Assembly: GCF_022479115.1 (NCBI RefSeq)
Contig: NZ_CP092497.1
Span: forward strand, 9,424,001 to 9,488,000
Reading direction: 5' to 3'
Length of the DNA stretch: 64,000 nucleotides
DNA from: Amycolatopsis sp. EV170708-02-1
Lineage (GTDB): Bacteria > Actinomycetota > Actinomycetes > Mycobacteriales > Pseudonocardiaceae
Shown here: in pieces, positions 44,826 through 53,155 of the stretch
Numbering within the stretch: position 1 is the first letter of the stretch
How the letters are laid out: each line of letters begins with the position of its first letter
Notes under the pieces: generated by a model
The model's database searches: none
Told to the model about the DNA's origin: nothing
The model's input: the letters and a program-made list of their open reading frames with translations, nothing else
Made by a program: the position numbers and the translations under genes

Positions 44826-45643
44826 CAGCCGAGCGACAGCGCACGCACCCGGTCGATCGTGCCGTTGAACCAGTTCTGGTCGCCGGGAAGACTGCCCTTG
44901 TTCGAGAACTGCCAGATGGTGTGGGTCTTCCAGCTCGCGGGCAGCTCGCCGATCTCCGTGTTGTAGCGCGCGATCCACAGCGGGTTCTGCCAGAACACGT
45001 TGCTGTTGCCGGTGCAGCGCTTCCACCAGCTCGTCGACGTGTAGATCGCCGGATGCCGTCCGGTGCGGTGCAGATAGGTCGTCGCGAACGACGCCATCCA
45101 CGCGACCATCTGCGCCGGCGTCTTGCCGTAACAGGTTTCGCCGTACGGGTTGTACTCGACGTCGAGCGCGCCCGGCAGGGTCTTGCCGTCGCCGGACCAG
45201 CCGCCGCCGTGGTCGACGAAGTAGTGCGCCTGCGCCGCGCCGTCCGAGATGTCGGGACGCGCGAAGTGGTAGGCGCCGCGGATCAGGCCGACGCCGTAGG
45301 AACCGTTGTACTGCTGGGGAAACCGGGGATTGACGAAGCCGGTGCCCTCGGTGGCCTTGACGTAGACGAACTTCGCGCCGGTCCTGGCTGCGCCAGGCCA
45401 GTCGACGTCGCCTTGATGACCGCTGACGTCGTGGCCGAGCGTCTGCGCCTCACCGCCGTACAGTGGCCCCACCGACACGTTGACGCCCTCGTGCAGCGCG
45501 ATCTGTGAACCGGCGTAGTGCTCCTCGGCCCCGTCGTACCTGGGCCCGCTTTCTCGTGCGACGGCGGGGGTCTGCGCGAGCAGCAAAACCCCCGCCGCGA
45601 GGACGGCCCCCCAGCCTTTCGAACACACTCTGCGACTCATCAC
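44825..45643 (-). CDS. Secreted GH25 lysozyme, copy 2
   Basis: The 272-residue paralogue has a signal peptide (MMSRRVCSKGWGAVLAAGVLLLAQTPAVA). The GH25 barrel shows LGHDVSGHQGDVDWPG, VKATEGTGFVNPRFPQQYNGSYGVG, GAYHFARPDISDGAAQAHYF, LPGALDVEYNPYGETCYG and HPAIYTSTSWWKRC. Similarity to copy 1 runs through the whole catalytic domain. Same reaction expected. ATG 45643 is chosen; a second Met follows. It lies 101 bp from the convergent-end gene upstream. Confidence 0.92.
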   Translation of the reverse strand: MMSRRVCSKGWGAVLAAGVLLLAQTPAVARESGPRYDGAEEHYAGSQIALHEGVNVSVGPLYGGEAQTLGHDVSGHQGDVDWPGAARTGAKFVYVKATEGTGFVNPRFPQQYNGSYGVGLIRGAYHFARPDISDGAAQAHYFVDHGGGWSGDGKTLPGALDVEYNPYGETCYGKTPAQMVAWMASFATTYLHRTGRHPAIYTSTSWWKRCTGNSNVFWQNPLWIARYNTEIGELPASWKTHTIWQFSNKGSLPGDQNWFNGTIDRVRALSLG

Positions 45644-45744
45644 GTCGCCACGATCCCCCGGGAAAAGGGAATCAGCGACTCGAACATCACCCGAAAGAGT
45701 TGCTTTCGGGCCGAAAAAATTGGGCCGAGTGGGTTAATCGGGCC

Positions 45745-46401
45745 CTAACGGCGCTCGTCTGAAAGGGCTTTGTCGAGGTGCTCCGACGGGACGATCGCGG
45801 TGAGCCGGTCGTGCGGGTTGATCGTCACGGGGTGTCCGGCGAGCAGCGGGACCATGTCCCGGCCCAGCACCGCGCGGGCGTGCGGCCATTCGCGCGGGAC
45901 CAGCGATTTGGCCGTGTACGCGGGCACGAGCACTTTGCCGTCGGTGTTGTGGAAGCCGATCACCGTGCGCTGCACCGGCGAAAGGGCGTAGACGAACAGC
46001 GTCGAGTCGAGGATGACGCGAGGCAGGTCGGCGGCCGGGCGGTGGTTCGTGCGCACCAGCTGGAGCAGCTGTTCGAGCTCGTTGCGCGGCTCCGGGAAAC
46101 CGAGCGCCTTGGGCGAGGGACGGTAGCGATCGTTGGGGTGGAAGTCCTCGACGATCTCGCCGCCGCCGTTCACCGGGTACGCGCCGACGACCGCCCAGGA
46201 GGGCACCGGGCCGTCGGGGTCGAAGGCCTCGTCGATGACATAAAGCCAGCTGTTCGGGTTGGCCTTGGCGTTGGCGCGCATCTCCTCGGTGATCTTCGGC
46301 TTCTTCTTGCCCGCCGGGCTCGACGCCAACCGATCCGCCTCGTCCCGCTGCGCCATCGCCATCCCCACGTTCCGGGTGCCTGAAGGTTTGTTCGCGCTCA
46401 C
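45745..46401 (-). CDS. SseB-like / type VII secretion-associated domain protein
   Basis: This 218-residue protein begins with a low-complexity lysine-rich leader (SPAGKKKPKITEEMRANAKANPNSWLYVIDEAF). Its C-terminal domain resembles the SseB fold seen in actinomycete type VII secretion-associated proteins: ILDSTLFVYALSPVQRTVIGFHNTDGKVLVPAYTAKSLVPREWPHA. I am not certain of the family. GTG 46401 leaves only 14 bp to the divergent gene at 46416; a later ATG near 46365 is possible and would leave room for promoters. Confidence 0.55.
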   Translation of the reverse strand: MSANKPSGTRNVGMAMAQRDEADRLASSPAGKKKPKITEEMRANAKANPNSWLYVIDEAFDPDGPVPSWAVVGAYPVNGGGEIVEDFHPNDRYRPSPKALGFPEPRNELEQLLQLVRTNHRPAADLPRVILDSTLFVYALSPVQRTVIGFHNTDGKVLVPAYTAKSLVPREWPHARAVLGRDMVPLLAGHPVTINPHDRLTAIVPSEHLDKALSDERR

Positions 46402-46415
46402 TCTACTGTTCTCCC

Positions 46416-46799
46416 ATGGCCTCTTCGCGTACGGTCGACCCCGCTGAGTTACGAGCCGCGATCGCGGCGATTTCCCCCTGGTTGAGCGGATCCGGTCCGG
46501 ATCCGGCCCGTCCCGAGCTGGCCGCGGCGGTGCGGCTGAGCCTGCGGACGCTGGCCGGGGACGCCCCGGGGAAGAGTGTCGAAGTGCGGGTGCCGCCGTT
46601 CGCGGCTGTGCAGTGTGTCGAAGGATTGCGCCATACCCGCGGGACCCCGCCGAACGTCGTCGAAACGGATCCGCGCACGTGGCTGGAACTGGCGACCGGG
46701 CTGCTCGGCTGGGCCGAGGCCGTCGAATCGGGGCGGGTCACCGCCTCCGGGAGCAGGGCCGATCTGGCCCGCTGGCTGCCGCAAGTCAAGCTGAGGTGA
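46416..46799 (+). CDS. Sterol-carrier-family protein
   Basis: The 127-residue protein (LRAAIAAISPWLSGSGPDPARPELAAAVRLSLRTLA, then EVRVPPFAAVQCVEGLRHTRGTPPNVVETDPRTWLELATGLLGWAEAVESGRV) matches the small SCP-2-like proteins encoded just before purF in mycobacteria. Ligand unknown; it may bind a lipid or acyl group. The W-x-x-L-x-x-G-x-x-x-W-x-x-A pattern is the family's SCP-2 helix/strand end. It lies 3.2 kb upstream of purF, with the regulatory module inserted between. Confidence 0.8.
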   Translation: MASSRTVDPAELRAAIAAISPWLSGSGPDPARPELAAAVRLSLRTLAGDAPGKSVEVRVPPFAAVQCVEGLRHTRGTPPNVVETDPRTWLELATGLLGWAEAVESGRVTASGSRADLARWLPQVKLR

Positions 46800-46849
46800 C
46801 TACTTCACCGTCGCGCGCCTCTTTTGGCCGGAGGCCACGAAAGTTCGAT

Positions 46850-46900
46850 GAAGGGGCGCCTTGCCTGGCAGGTGACAGGCTTGCGGAACGGCGCCCCTTC
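46850..46900. repeat. GAAGGGGCGCC hairpin, copy 2
   Basis: GAAGGGGCGCC (46850-46860) and GGCGCCCCTTC (46890-46900), the same 11-bp arms as at 34888-34939. The element sits between the convergent ends of the sterol-carrier gene and the methyltransferase. Confidence 0.8.
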
Positions 46901-46929
46901 GGCGAGCTTTCGTCAGCGCGCGACAGATG

Positions 46930-47763
46930 TCACGGCTTACGGCCGATGCCACCCGAGATCGTCCGCTGTGCCGCGTTCAGCTCCTTGATCCGCGGGCCGT
47001 CCGGCCACCAGTCGACGCACAGCTTGACGCCGGGCTCCACCATTTCGAGGTCGTGGAACAGCTCCTCGATCTCGGCCTTGGTGCGGAAGGTGCCCGAGCC
47101 CATCGGGCTGTGGATGAAGAAGTCCTCCATCTTGCGGGCGGTCTCGGACAGCTCGTCCTCCGGGTCGGAGAAATGCGAGATCGCCACGTAGGAGCCCGAC
47201 GGCAGCGCGTCGATGTACTTCTTCATGATCTTGGCGGGCTCGTCGTGCGGCCCGTTGTAGTGGTGCAGCGTGCCGAGCTGCAGCAACGCGATCGGCTGCG
47301 AGAAGTCGATGTGCCGCCGGATGTCCGGGTTCTCCATGATCCGCTCCGGCTCGAAGATGTCGTCCGAGACGAAGTGCGTGTTCTCGTTCTCCTCGAGCAG
47401 TGCGCGCCCGTGGGCGAGCACGACCGGGTCGTTGTCGACGTAGACGACCTTGATCTCGGGGTTGATCCGCTGCACCACCTGGTGCGTGTTCTCGGCCGTC
47501 GGCAAGCCGGATCCGAGGTCCAGGAACTGCGTGATGCCCGTCTGGCTGGCGAGGAACCGGCAGGCGCGGATCAGGAAGCCGCGGTTCTCGGTCGCCAGGT
47601 CCTGCGCTTCGGGGGCCGCCTGCTGGACCTTGCGCAGGACCTCCCGGTCGATCTCGTAGTTGTCCTTGCCGAGCAGGAAGGCGTCGTACACCCGGGCGAT
47701 GCTGGCCCGGGTCGGGTCGACACCCACAGGCACTCGTTCCGTCCGGGTCGGGGCGTCGGGCAT
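46930..47763 (-). CDS. SAM-dependent methyltransferase, DUF574 type (copy 2)
   Basis: This 277-residue enzyme has VDPTRASIARVYDAFLLGKDNYEIDR at the start, QFLDLGSGLPT (SAM motif I), VVYVDNDPVVLAHGRALL and the end WWPDGPRIKELNAAQRTISGGIGR. It is clearly related to the protein at 11441-12268. ATG 47763 is chosen for the conserved start. It is divergent from the XRE/DUF5753 regulator (166 bp), with a 12-bp palindrome at 47799-47810 between. Its substrate is unknown; the neighbourhood suggests a developmental role (inference). Confidence 0.88.
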   Translation of the reverse strand: MPDAPTRTERVPVGVDPTRASIARVYDAFLLGKDNYEIDREVLRKVQQAAPEAQDLATENRGFLIRACRFLASQTGITQFLDLGSGLPTAENTHQVVQRINPEIKVVYVDNDPVVLAHGRALLEENENTHFVSDDIFEPERIMENPDIRRHIDFSQPIALLQLGTLHHYNGPHDEPAKIMKKYIDALPSGSYVAISHFSDPEDELSETARKMEDFFIHSPMGSGTFRTKAEIEELFHDLEMVEPGVKLCVDWWPDGPRIKELNAAQRTISGGIGRKP

Positions 47764-47798
47764 CTTGAACCTCACAAAACTGTGTCGGAAGTCTCGGG

Positions 47799-47810
47799 CT
47801 CTACGTAGAG
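47799..47810. promoter_or_regulatory. 12-bp palindrome in the methyltransferase/XRE intergenic region
   Basis: CTCTACGTAGAG is a perfect palindrome, 36 bp upstream of the methyltransferase start and 120 bp upstream of the XRE gene. A related TACGTA-like stretch (CACGTACG) lies 8 bp away. It may be an operator. Confidence 0.5.
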
Positions 47811-47929
47811 TAGAACCACGTACGCGACCGGTAAACCGAGCCATCCCTGTCGTGTCGAGGCCCAAACGTGTACTTTCAGTAATCGGCTTGTTCTCCTGTG
47901 AGTGTCGTCGTGCGAAAGGTCCCCGGTCG

Positions 47930-48808
47930 ATGAACGCGGTCACCCCGCCTGGCGGTGAGCAGTCCCTGGGTCCCACCGCGCGGCGGATGATCCTCGGCTC
48001 TCAGCTCCGCCGGATGCGCGAGGACGCGGGCATCACGCGCCAGGAGGCCGGCTACAGCATCCGCGGCTCGGAGTCGAAGATCAGCCGCCTCGAGCTCGGC
48101 CGCGTCGGCTTCAAGGAACGCGACGTCGCCGACCTGCTGACCATGTACGGGATGACCGATCCCGGTGAGCGGCAGCAGTTCCTCGACATGGTCAAGGAGT
48201 CGAACGAGCCGGGTTGGTGGCGCCGCTACGGCGACCTGATGCCGAGCTGGTTCAACGACCTCGTCGGGCTCGAAGAGGCCGCGGCCCGGATCCAGGTGTG
48301 GGAGCCGCTGTACGTCACGGGTCTGCTGCAGACCGAGGACTACGCGCGGGCGATCATGAGCCACGGCCGCAAGGACATGGTCAACGAGCAGGTCGACCGC
48401 CGGGTCGCGCTGCGGATGCGGCGGCAGAAGATGCTGTCGCGGCCGGACGCGCCGCGGTTGTGGCTGGTGCTCGACGAGTCGGTGCTCTACCGGCCGATCG
48501 GCGACCGCGAGGTGCTGAAGGGCCAGATCGACCATTTGCTGGAGATGATCCAGCAGCCGAACATCTCGGTACAGGTGCTCCCGTTCGACCGGAGCGGCTA
48601 CTCCGCGGACAGCGCGTTCTCGCTGCTCAGGTTCGCGGAAGAGGAATTGCCGAACATCGCGTACACCGAGTATCTGACCGGCGCGCACTACATCGACAAG
48701 CGCGACGAGATCGAGCGGTACAGCCGGGCGCTGGACATGCTCGCGGTCGACGCGGAGACGCCGGACCGCAGCCGCCAGATGCTGATGAAGCGCCGCGCCG
48801 AGATCTGA
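47930..48808 (+). CDS. XRE-family regulator with DUF5753 domain
   Basis: The 292-residue regulator has a helix-turn-helix at about 25-80 (RRMREDAGITRQEAGYSIRGSESKISRLELGRVGFKERDVADLLTMYG). A DUF5753 domain follows (EEAAARIQVWEPLYVTGLLQTEDYARAIM, then LDESVLYRPIGDREVLKGQIDHLLEM and ISVQVLPFDRSGYSADSAFSLL). This is the WhiJ-type family that is paired with DUF397 proteins in Streptomyces and relatives. The DUF397 gene follows 285 bp later. The start is ATG 47930. A terminator-like hairpin follows the stop. Confidence 0.92.
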   Translation: MNAVTPPGGEQSLGPTARRMILGSQLRRMREDAGITRQEAGYSIRGSESKISRLELGRVGFKERDVADLLTMYGMTDPGERQQFLDMVKESNEPGWWRRYGDLMPSWFNDLVGLEEAAARIQVWEPLYVTGLLQTEDYARAIMSHGRKDMVNEQVDRRVALRMRRQKMLSRPDAPRLWLVLDESVLYRPIGDREVLKGQIDHLLEMIQQPNISVQVLPFDRSGYSADSAFSLLRFAEEELPNIAYTEYLTGAHYIDKRDEIERYSRALDMLAVDAETPDRSRQMLMKRRAEI

Positions 48809-48824
48809 GTCGATCACCGTTGTG

Positions 48825-48863
48825 GGGCTGGCCGCCGTTCGCGGGCCGGCCCGGGGTTTTCTT
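48825..48863 (+). terminator. Terminator after the XRE gene
   Basis: GGGCTGGCC (48825-48833) pairs with GGCCGGCCC (48844-48852), one G-U pair, followed by GGGGTTTTCTT. This is the clearest U-tract terminator in the window. Confidence 0.75.
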
Positions 48864-48987
48864 GCCAGTGCCCGAAAATCCGGCAACCAGTCGTAGTTGT
48901 TCACCCGTTGGAGACAGCGCGCGTCACCCTTTGGTGGGACGGCTGAGGACTTAAGTCATCACTGCACGCGAATTCTGCAAAAACTTC

Positions 48988-49052
48988 TGCACGTGCATTT
49001 ACCGCTGCAGTCACACGTGCTAACTTTGGGATCACAGGCAAATGCACATGCA
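48988..49052. promoter_or_regulatory. TGCA-rich promoter region with two 10-bp palindromes before DUF397
   Basis: TGCACGTGCA (48988-48997) and TGCACATGCA (49043-49052) lie in an AT-richer stretch that also holds TGCACG at 48963, TGCA at 48976 and 49006, and CACGTGC at 49013. These are plausible sites for the adjacent XRE-type regulator (inference). The 284-bp gap has no other gene. Confidence 0.5.
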
Positions 49053-49092
49053 GATGCATCGCCCGAAGTCTTCTGTCGGGAAGGTGGGGACC

Positions 49093-49332
49093 ATGGCTGA
49101 ACAGTTCGACAACGGCATCCCGGCCGATCGTCTTACCGGCGCCCAATGGCGCAAAGCCAGCTACAGCAACGCGATCGGCAACTGCGTCGAGGTGGCGCCG
49201 CTCGCTTCCGGAGAGATCGCGATGCGCAACTCGCGCTTCCCGACCGGTCCGGCGCTGATCTACACCCAGGCCGAGATGGCCGCGTTCCTCGCGGGTGCCA
49301 AGGACGGCGAATTCGATGACGTTCTCGGGTGA
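49093..49332 (+). CDS. DUF397 protein
   Basis: The 79-residue protein has the family core: LTGAQWRKASYSNAIGNCVEVAPLASGEIAMRNSRFPTGPALIYTQAEMAAFLAGAKDGEFDD, with W-x-K-S-S-x-S-x-x-x-x-N-C-V-E-V. DUF397 proteins are antagonist-like partners of XRE/DUF5753 regulators in actinomycetes. ATG 49093 follows AAGGTGGGGACC; an earlier in-frame ATG at 49042 falls in the TGCA promoter region and is rejected. It overlaps the next gene by 17 bp, so they are co-translated. Confidence 0.9.
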   Translation: MAEQFDNGIPADRLTGAQWRKASYSNAIGNCVEVAPLASGEIAMRNSRFPTGPALIYTQAEMAAFLAGAKDGEFDDVLG

Positions 49333-49717
49333 CACCATCACCGCGGAAATCACCGACATCGAAAGCGGCCTGCAGGAACTGATCCACCGCGGGTACCAGT
49401 TCGTGCACCCGTGCGACGCGAACGGCGAGGTCATGGCCGTGGTCGGCGTGCGAGTCCACGACAACGTGGTCGACGTGGTCCGGCTCAACGCCGAGGACGA
49501 CGTCGTCGCGACCCGTATGCCCGGCACCGAGGAGGACATCCTCGAGCCCGAGGTCTGGCTGTGGCGTTCCGCCGGCGACGCGGCGACGGTGCTGACGGCA
49601 CTGCTCGCGCTCCCGGACGAGCGGACACCCGGCTCGCTTCACCTCCCGGAGACCGCGGCCAAGGGCTGCTGGGTCCCGGGCCGCGGTGGCACGTCCAAAT
49701 GGCTCGCTGCCGGCTGA
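49316..49717 (+). CDS. Protein of unknown function co-translated with DUF397
   Basis: The 133-residue protein starts MTFSGDTITAEITDIESGLQELIHRGYQFVHPCDANGEVMAVVGVRVHDNVVDVVRLNAEDDVVATRMP and ends near WVPGRGGTSKWLAAG. No motif was recognised; the sequence predicts a mixed alpha/beta fold. ATG 49316 overlaps the DUF397 stop. This arrangement suggests it works with the XRE/DUF397 pair (inference). Codon usage is like its neighbours. Confidence 0.75.
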   Translation: MTFSGDTITAEITDIESGLQELIHRGYQFVHPCDANGEVMAVVGVRVHDNVVDVVRLNAEDDVVATRMPGTEEDILEPEVWLWRSAGDAATVLTALLALPDERTPGSLHLPETAAKGCWVPGRGGTSKWLAAG

Positions 49718-49777
49718 CCGGTTCCCAAGCACAGTCGACCGCCTCTGTCGAGGGGGAGCGGTCGGCTGGTCGGGGGT

Positions 49778-49815
49778 CGTGAGTGACGGGTCTTGACACC
49801 CGCTCGTCACTCACG
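49778..49815. repeat. Diverged family-A hairpin in the 331-bp gap before purF
   Basis: CGTGAGTGACG (49778-49788) pairs with CGTCACTCACG (49805-49815), and the loop contains GGGT..ACCC. It shares CGTGAGTG with the family-A palindromes. The rest of the 49718-50048 gap holds no gene; TTTACACT at 49995 may be a purF -10 region, low confidence. Confidence 0.7.
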
Positions 49816-50048
49816 GTCACAGTGGAACCCGCCCCGGCCGAAGGCCCCGCTATCGCGGTGGCAGGGTGCCCTTGTCGGCCACGCGACTGAAATGGCCGAT
49901 CGCACCCTGCCGACGTCGATCGCGGACGCGGGTTCACTCAGTGTTACAGCTCGAAGCGTGTCCAGTGCCACTTCGCGCGGCGCGTTGATCTCCTGCTCAC
50001 CGTTTACACTGGTGGCGGCCTGCCCTCTTTCTCCCTGGGAGCACCTCG

Positions 50049-51587
50049 GTGGTTTCCGACCCGTCCCTCGCCGGACAGCCCGTGACCGACCAGCCCGATC
50101 CGGAACCCCGCGAGGAATGCGGTGTCTTCGGCGTCTGGGCGCCCGGAGAAGAGGTCGCGAAGCTGACCTACTACGGGCTCTACGCACTTCAGCACCGCGG
50201 CCAGGAAGCGGCCGGCATCTCGGTCTCCGACGGTTCGCAGATCGTCGTCTTCAAGGATCTCGGCCTGGTCAGCCAGGTGTTCGACGAGCAGGTCCTGCAG
50301 TCGCTGCAGGGACATATCGCCGTCGGGCACTGCCGCTACTCGACCACCGGCGCCACCATCTGGGAGAACGCGCAGCCGATCTTCCGCACCACCGCGACCG
50401 GTAGCGGATTGTCCTTCGCGCACAACGGGAACCTCGTCAACACCGCCGAGCTGCGGGATCGCACGGTCGAGGCCGGGCTCAAACCGCACGCGGGGCTGAC
50501 CGGTTCGTCCAGCGACTCCGACCTGGTGTGCGGGCTGCTCGCGGCCAACGCCGCCGACAAGGGCATCGAAGCCGCCGCGCTGGAACTGCTGCCCACCCTC
50601 AAGGGCGCGTTCTGCCTGGTCTTCGCCGACGAGTCCACCCTCTACGCCGCGCGCGACCCGCACGGCGTGCACCCGCTGGTGCTCGGCAGGCTCGAACGCG
50701 GCTGGGTGGTCGCGAGCGAGACGGCCGCGCTGGACATCTGCGGCGCGTCGTTCGTCCGCGAGGTCGAGCCCGGTGAGCTCATCGCGATCGACGCCGAGGG
50801 CCTGCGCTCCTCGCGGTTCGCGAACCCCGAGCCCAAGGGCTGTGTCTTCGAGTACGTGTACCTCGCGCGCCCCGACACCTCGATCGCCGGCCGCAGCGTG
50901 CACGCGACCCGCGTCGAGATCGGCCGCAAACTCGCCGCCGAGCACCCGGCCGACGCCGACCTGGTCATGCCGGTGCCCGAATCCGGCACCCCGGCAGCCA
51001 TCGGCTACGCGCAGGGCTCCGGCATCCCGTACGGCACCGGCCTGGTGAAGAACGCCTACGTCGGCCGCACCTTCATCCAGCCGTCGCAGACCATCCGGCA
51101 GCTGGGCATCCGGCTGAAGCTGAACCCGCTGCGCGACGTCATCCGCGGCAAACGGCTCGTGGTGGTCGACGACTCCATCGTCCGCGGCAACACCCAGCGC
51201 GCGCTGGTCCGCATGCTGCGGGAGGCGGGCGCGCTGGAGGTGCACGTCCGGATCGCTTCGCCGCCGGTGCGCTGGCCGTGTTTCTACGGCATCGACTTCG
51301 CTTCGAGGGCAGAACTGGTGGCCAACGGCGTCGACCTCGACGGCATCCGCCGCTCCATCGGCGCGGACACTTTGGGCTACATCTCCCTGGACGGGCTGGT
51401 CGCGGCGTCGGAGCAGCCGAAGTCGCGGCTGTGCACCGCGTGCTTCTCCGGCGAGTACCCGATCGCGCTGCCCGAAGACGCGCTGATCGGGAAGCACCTG
51501 CTGGAGAGCCTGGACTCGGTGAATGGCGCGGCGAAGCCCGTCAGCCCTGCCGGGTACGGTGCTGAGGACGCCATCCGGCGTCCCTAG
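50049..51587 (+). CDS. purF: Amidophosphoribosyltransferase
   Basis: PurF starts purine synthesis: it turns PRPP and glutamine into phosphoribosylamine. The 512-residue proenzyme has 23 residues before Cys24 (EECGVFGVW), which should be exposed by propeptide removal to become the N-terminal nucleophile. LQHRGQEAAGI is the glutaminase loop, VVVDDSIVRGNT near 372 the PRPP site, and LCTACFSGEYP near 461 has cysteines expected to bind a [4Fe-4S] cluster, as in the Bacillus-type enzyme. GTG 50049 is the start. purM follows 30 bp later, an operon. Confidence 0.97.
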   Translation: MVSDPSLAGQPVTDQPDPEPREECGVFGVWAPGEEVAKLTYYGLYALQHRGQEAAGISVSDGSQIVVFKDLGLVSQVFDEQVLQSLQGHIAVGHCRYSTTGATIWENAQPIFRTTATGSGLSFAHNGNLVNTAELRDRTVEAGLKPHAGLTGSSSDSDLVCGLLAANAADKGIEAAALELLPTLKGAFCLVFADESTLYAARDPHGVHPLVLGRLERGWVVASETAALDICGASFVREVEPGELIAIDAEGLRSSRFANPEPKGCVFEYVYLARPDTSIAGRSVHATRVEIGRKLAAEHPADADLVMPVPESGTPAAIGYAQGSGIPYGTGLVKNAYVGRTFIQPSQTIRQLGIRLKLNPLRDVIRGKRLVVVDDSIVRGNTQRALVRMLREAGALEVHVRIASPPVRWPCFYGIDFASRAELVANGVDLDGIRRSIGADTLGYISLDGLVAASEQPKSRLCTACFSGEYPIALPEDALIGKHLLESLDSVNGAAKPVSPAGYGAEDAIRRP

Positions 51588-51617
51588 ACCTCTCTTCCAG
51601 AGTTGGAGTCCGCTTCC

Positions 51618-52688
51618 GTGAGCGAGTCCACGAGCGCCACGTACGCCGCCGCCGGCGTCAGCATCGACGCCGGCGACAAAGCCGTCGAGCTGCTCAAACC
51701 GCACGCCGAGAGGGCCACGAGGCCCGAGGTGATGGGCGGCGTCGGCGGTTTCGCCGGGCTGTTCTCCCTGAAGCTGGACAAGTGGAAAGAGCCGGTGCTG
51801 GCCTCGTCGACCGACGGGGTCGGCACCAAGATCGCCGTCGCGCAGGCGCTCGACAAGCACGACACGGTCGGCATCGACCTGGTCGCGATGGTCGTCGACG
51901 ACCTGGTCGTCACCGGCGCCGAGCCACTGTTCATGCAGGACTACATCGCCGTCGGCAAGGTCGTGCCGGAGAAGATCGCGGCGCTGGTCGGCGGGATCGC
52001 CGAGGGCTGTGTCCAGGCGGGCTGCGCGCTGCTCGGCGGCGAGACCGCGGAGCACCCCGGCCTGATGGGCGAGCACGACTACGACCTTTCGGGCACCGGC
52101 ATCGGTGTCGTCGAAGCGTCGAACGTGCTCGGCCCGGAGCGGGTCCGCCCCGGTGACGTCGTCCTCGCGCTCGGTTCGTCCGGCCTGCACTCCAACGGCT
52201 ACTCGCTCGCCCGGCACGTGCTGCTGGACATCGCGCGCATGCCGCTCGACGGGCACGTCGAGGAGTTCGGCCGCTCGCTGGGCGAGGAGATGCTGGAGCC
52301 CACCCGGATCTACGCGAAGGACTGCCTCGCGCTGGCCGCCGAGGCCGAGGTCCGCACGTTCGCGCACGTCACCGGCGGCGGCCTGGAGCAGAACCTCGCC
52401 CGCGTCATGCCGCGCGGCCTGGTCGCCCGGCTCGAACGCGGCACCTGGACCCCGGCGCCGGTGTTCGCGCTGATCGGTCACCGCGGCAAGGTCGAACGCG
52501 CCGAACTGGAGAAGACGTTCAACATGGGCGTCGGCATGGTCGCGATCGTCGGCCCCGACGACGTCGACCGCGCGCTCGCGATGCTGACCGCGCGGCACGT
52601 GCCGGCGTGGATCCTCGGCGACGTGCAGCCCGCCGAAGACCCGGACGGCCCGCGCGCCGTGCTGTCGGGCGATCACCCCCGCTTCTGA
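51618..52688 (+). CDS. purM: Phosphoribosylformylglycinamidine cyclo-ligase (AIR synthetase)
   Basis: PurM closes the imidazole ring of AIR with ATP. The 356-residue product has YAAAGVSIDAGDKAVELLKPH at the start, SSTDGVGTKIAVAQAL (ATP loop), DLVVTGAEPLFMQDYIAVGK, LGGETAEHPGLM and LGSSGLHSNGYSLAR. GTG 51618 starts MSESTS; an in-frame TTG at 51603 is less likely. It follows purF at 30 bp and shares its transcript. Confidence 0.96.
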   Translation: MSESTSATYAAAGVSIDAGDKAVELLKPHAERATRPEVMGGVGGFAGLFSLKLDKWKEPVLASSTDGVGTKIAVAQALDKHDTVGIDLVAMVVDDLVVTGAEPLFMQDYIAVGKVVPEKIAALVGGIAEGCVQAGCALLGGETAEHPGLMGEHDYDLSGTGIGVVEASNVLGPERVRPGDVVLALGSSGLHSNGYSLARHVLLDIARMPLDGHVEEFGRSLGEEMLEPTRIYAKDCLALAAEAEVRTFAHVTGGGLEQNLARVMPRGLVARLERGTWTPAPVFALIGHRGKVERAELEKTFNMGVGMVAIVGPDDVDRALAMLTARHVPAWILGDVQPAEDPDGPRAVLSGDHPRF

Positions 52689-52723
52689 TTTAACGATTTG
52701 GGCCCGGGTGACACACTGGGTCC

Positions 52724-53155
52724 GTGGCTGATGACGTGGTGATCGGCACCCGGTTCGTGATCCCGGGCGCCGAATTGAGCGAACGGTTCTCCCGGTCTTC
52801 GGGCCCGGGTGGGCAGGGCGTGAACACCACGGACTCGCGGGTCGAACTGTCCTTCGACGTGGCCGGTTCGGCGTCCGTCCCGGAGCATCTCCGGGCCCGG
52901 ATGCTGGACCGGCTTTCGTCGCGCCTCGTCGACGGGGTCGTCACGATCGCCGCGTCCGAACACCGCTCCCAGCTGATGAACCGGGAAGCCGCGCGGGCGC
53001 GGCTGGTGATGCTCCTGACGGACGCGTCGGCGCCCCCGGCCGCCAAGCGGCGTCCCACCAAACCCTCACGAGGTTCGAAGGAACGCCGCCTGGCGTCGAA
53101 GAAACGCCGCGGCGAGGTCAAGAAGTCACGCCGCGGCGGCTACTCAGACGACTGA
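52724..53155 (+). CDS. arfB: Peptidyl-tRNA hydrolase ArfB-like (RF1-domain, GGQ)
   Basis: The 143-residue protein is a lone RF-1 domain: SRSSGPGGQGVNTTDSRVELSFDV has the GGQ motif at 29-31, which hydrolyses the peptidyl-tRNA ester on stalled ribosomes. The C-terminal tail is strongly basic (KERRLASKKRRGEVKKSRRGG), as needed to enter an empty mRNA channel. GTG 52724 is chosen for MADDVVIGTR. It ends by overlapping the convergent GNAT gene by 12 bp. Its placement directly after purM may be old linkage. Confidence 0.92.
   Translation: MADDVVIGTRFVIPGAELSERFSRSSGPGGQGVNTTDSRVELSFDVAGSASVPEHLRARMLDRLSSRLVDGVVTIAASEHRSQLMNREAARARLVMLLTDASAPPAAKRRPTKPSRGSKERRLASKKRRGEVKKSRRGGYSDD

Noticed and set aside
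47930..49332. Toxin-antitoxin pair
   Set aside because: XRE/DUF5753 plus DUF397 resembles WhiJ-like regulators; no toxin fold visible and the two genes are 285 bp apart with a terminator between.
49986..50000. TTGATC/TACACT promoter for purF
   Set aside because: Spacing is about 14 bp, too short for a standard sigma-70 type promoter; mentioned only as weak.
50004..52676. 890-codon frame opposite purF-purM
   Set aside because: Shadow of two textbook purine genes.
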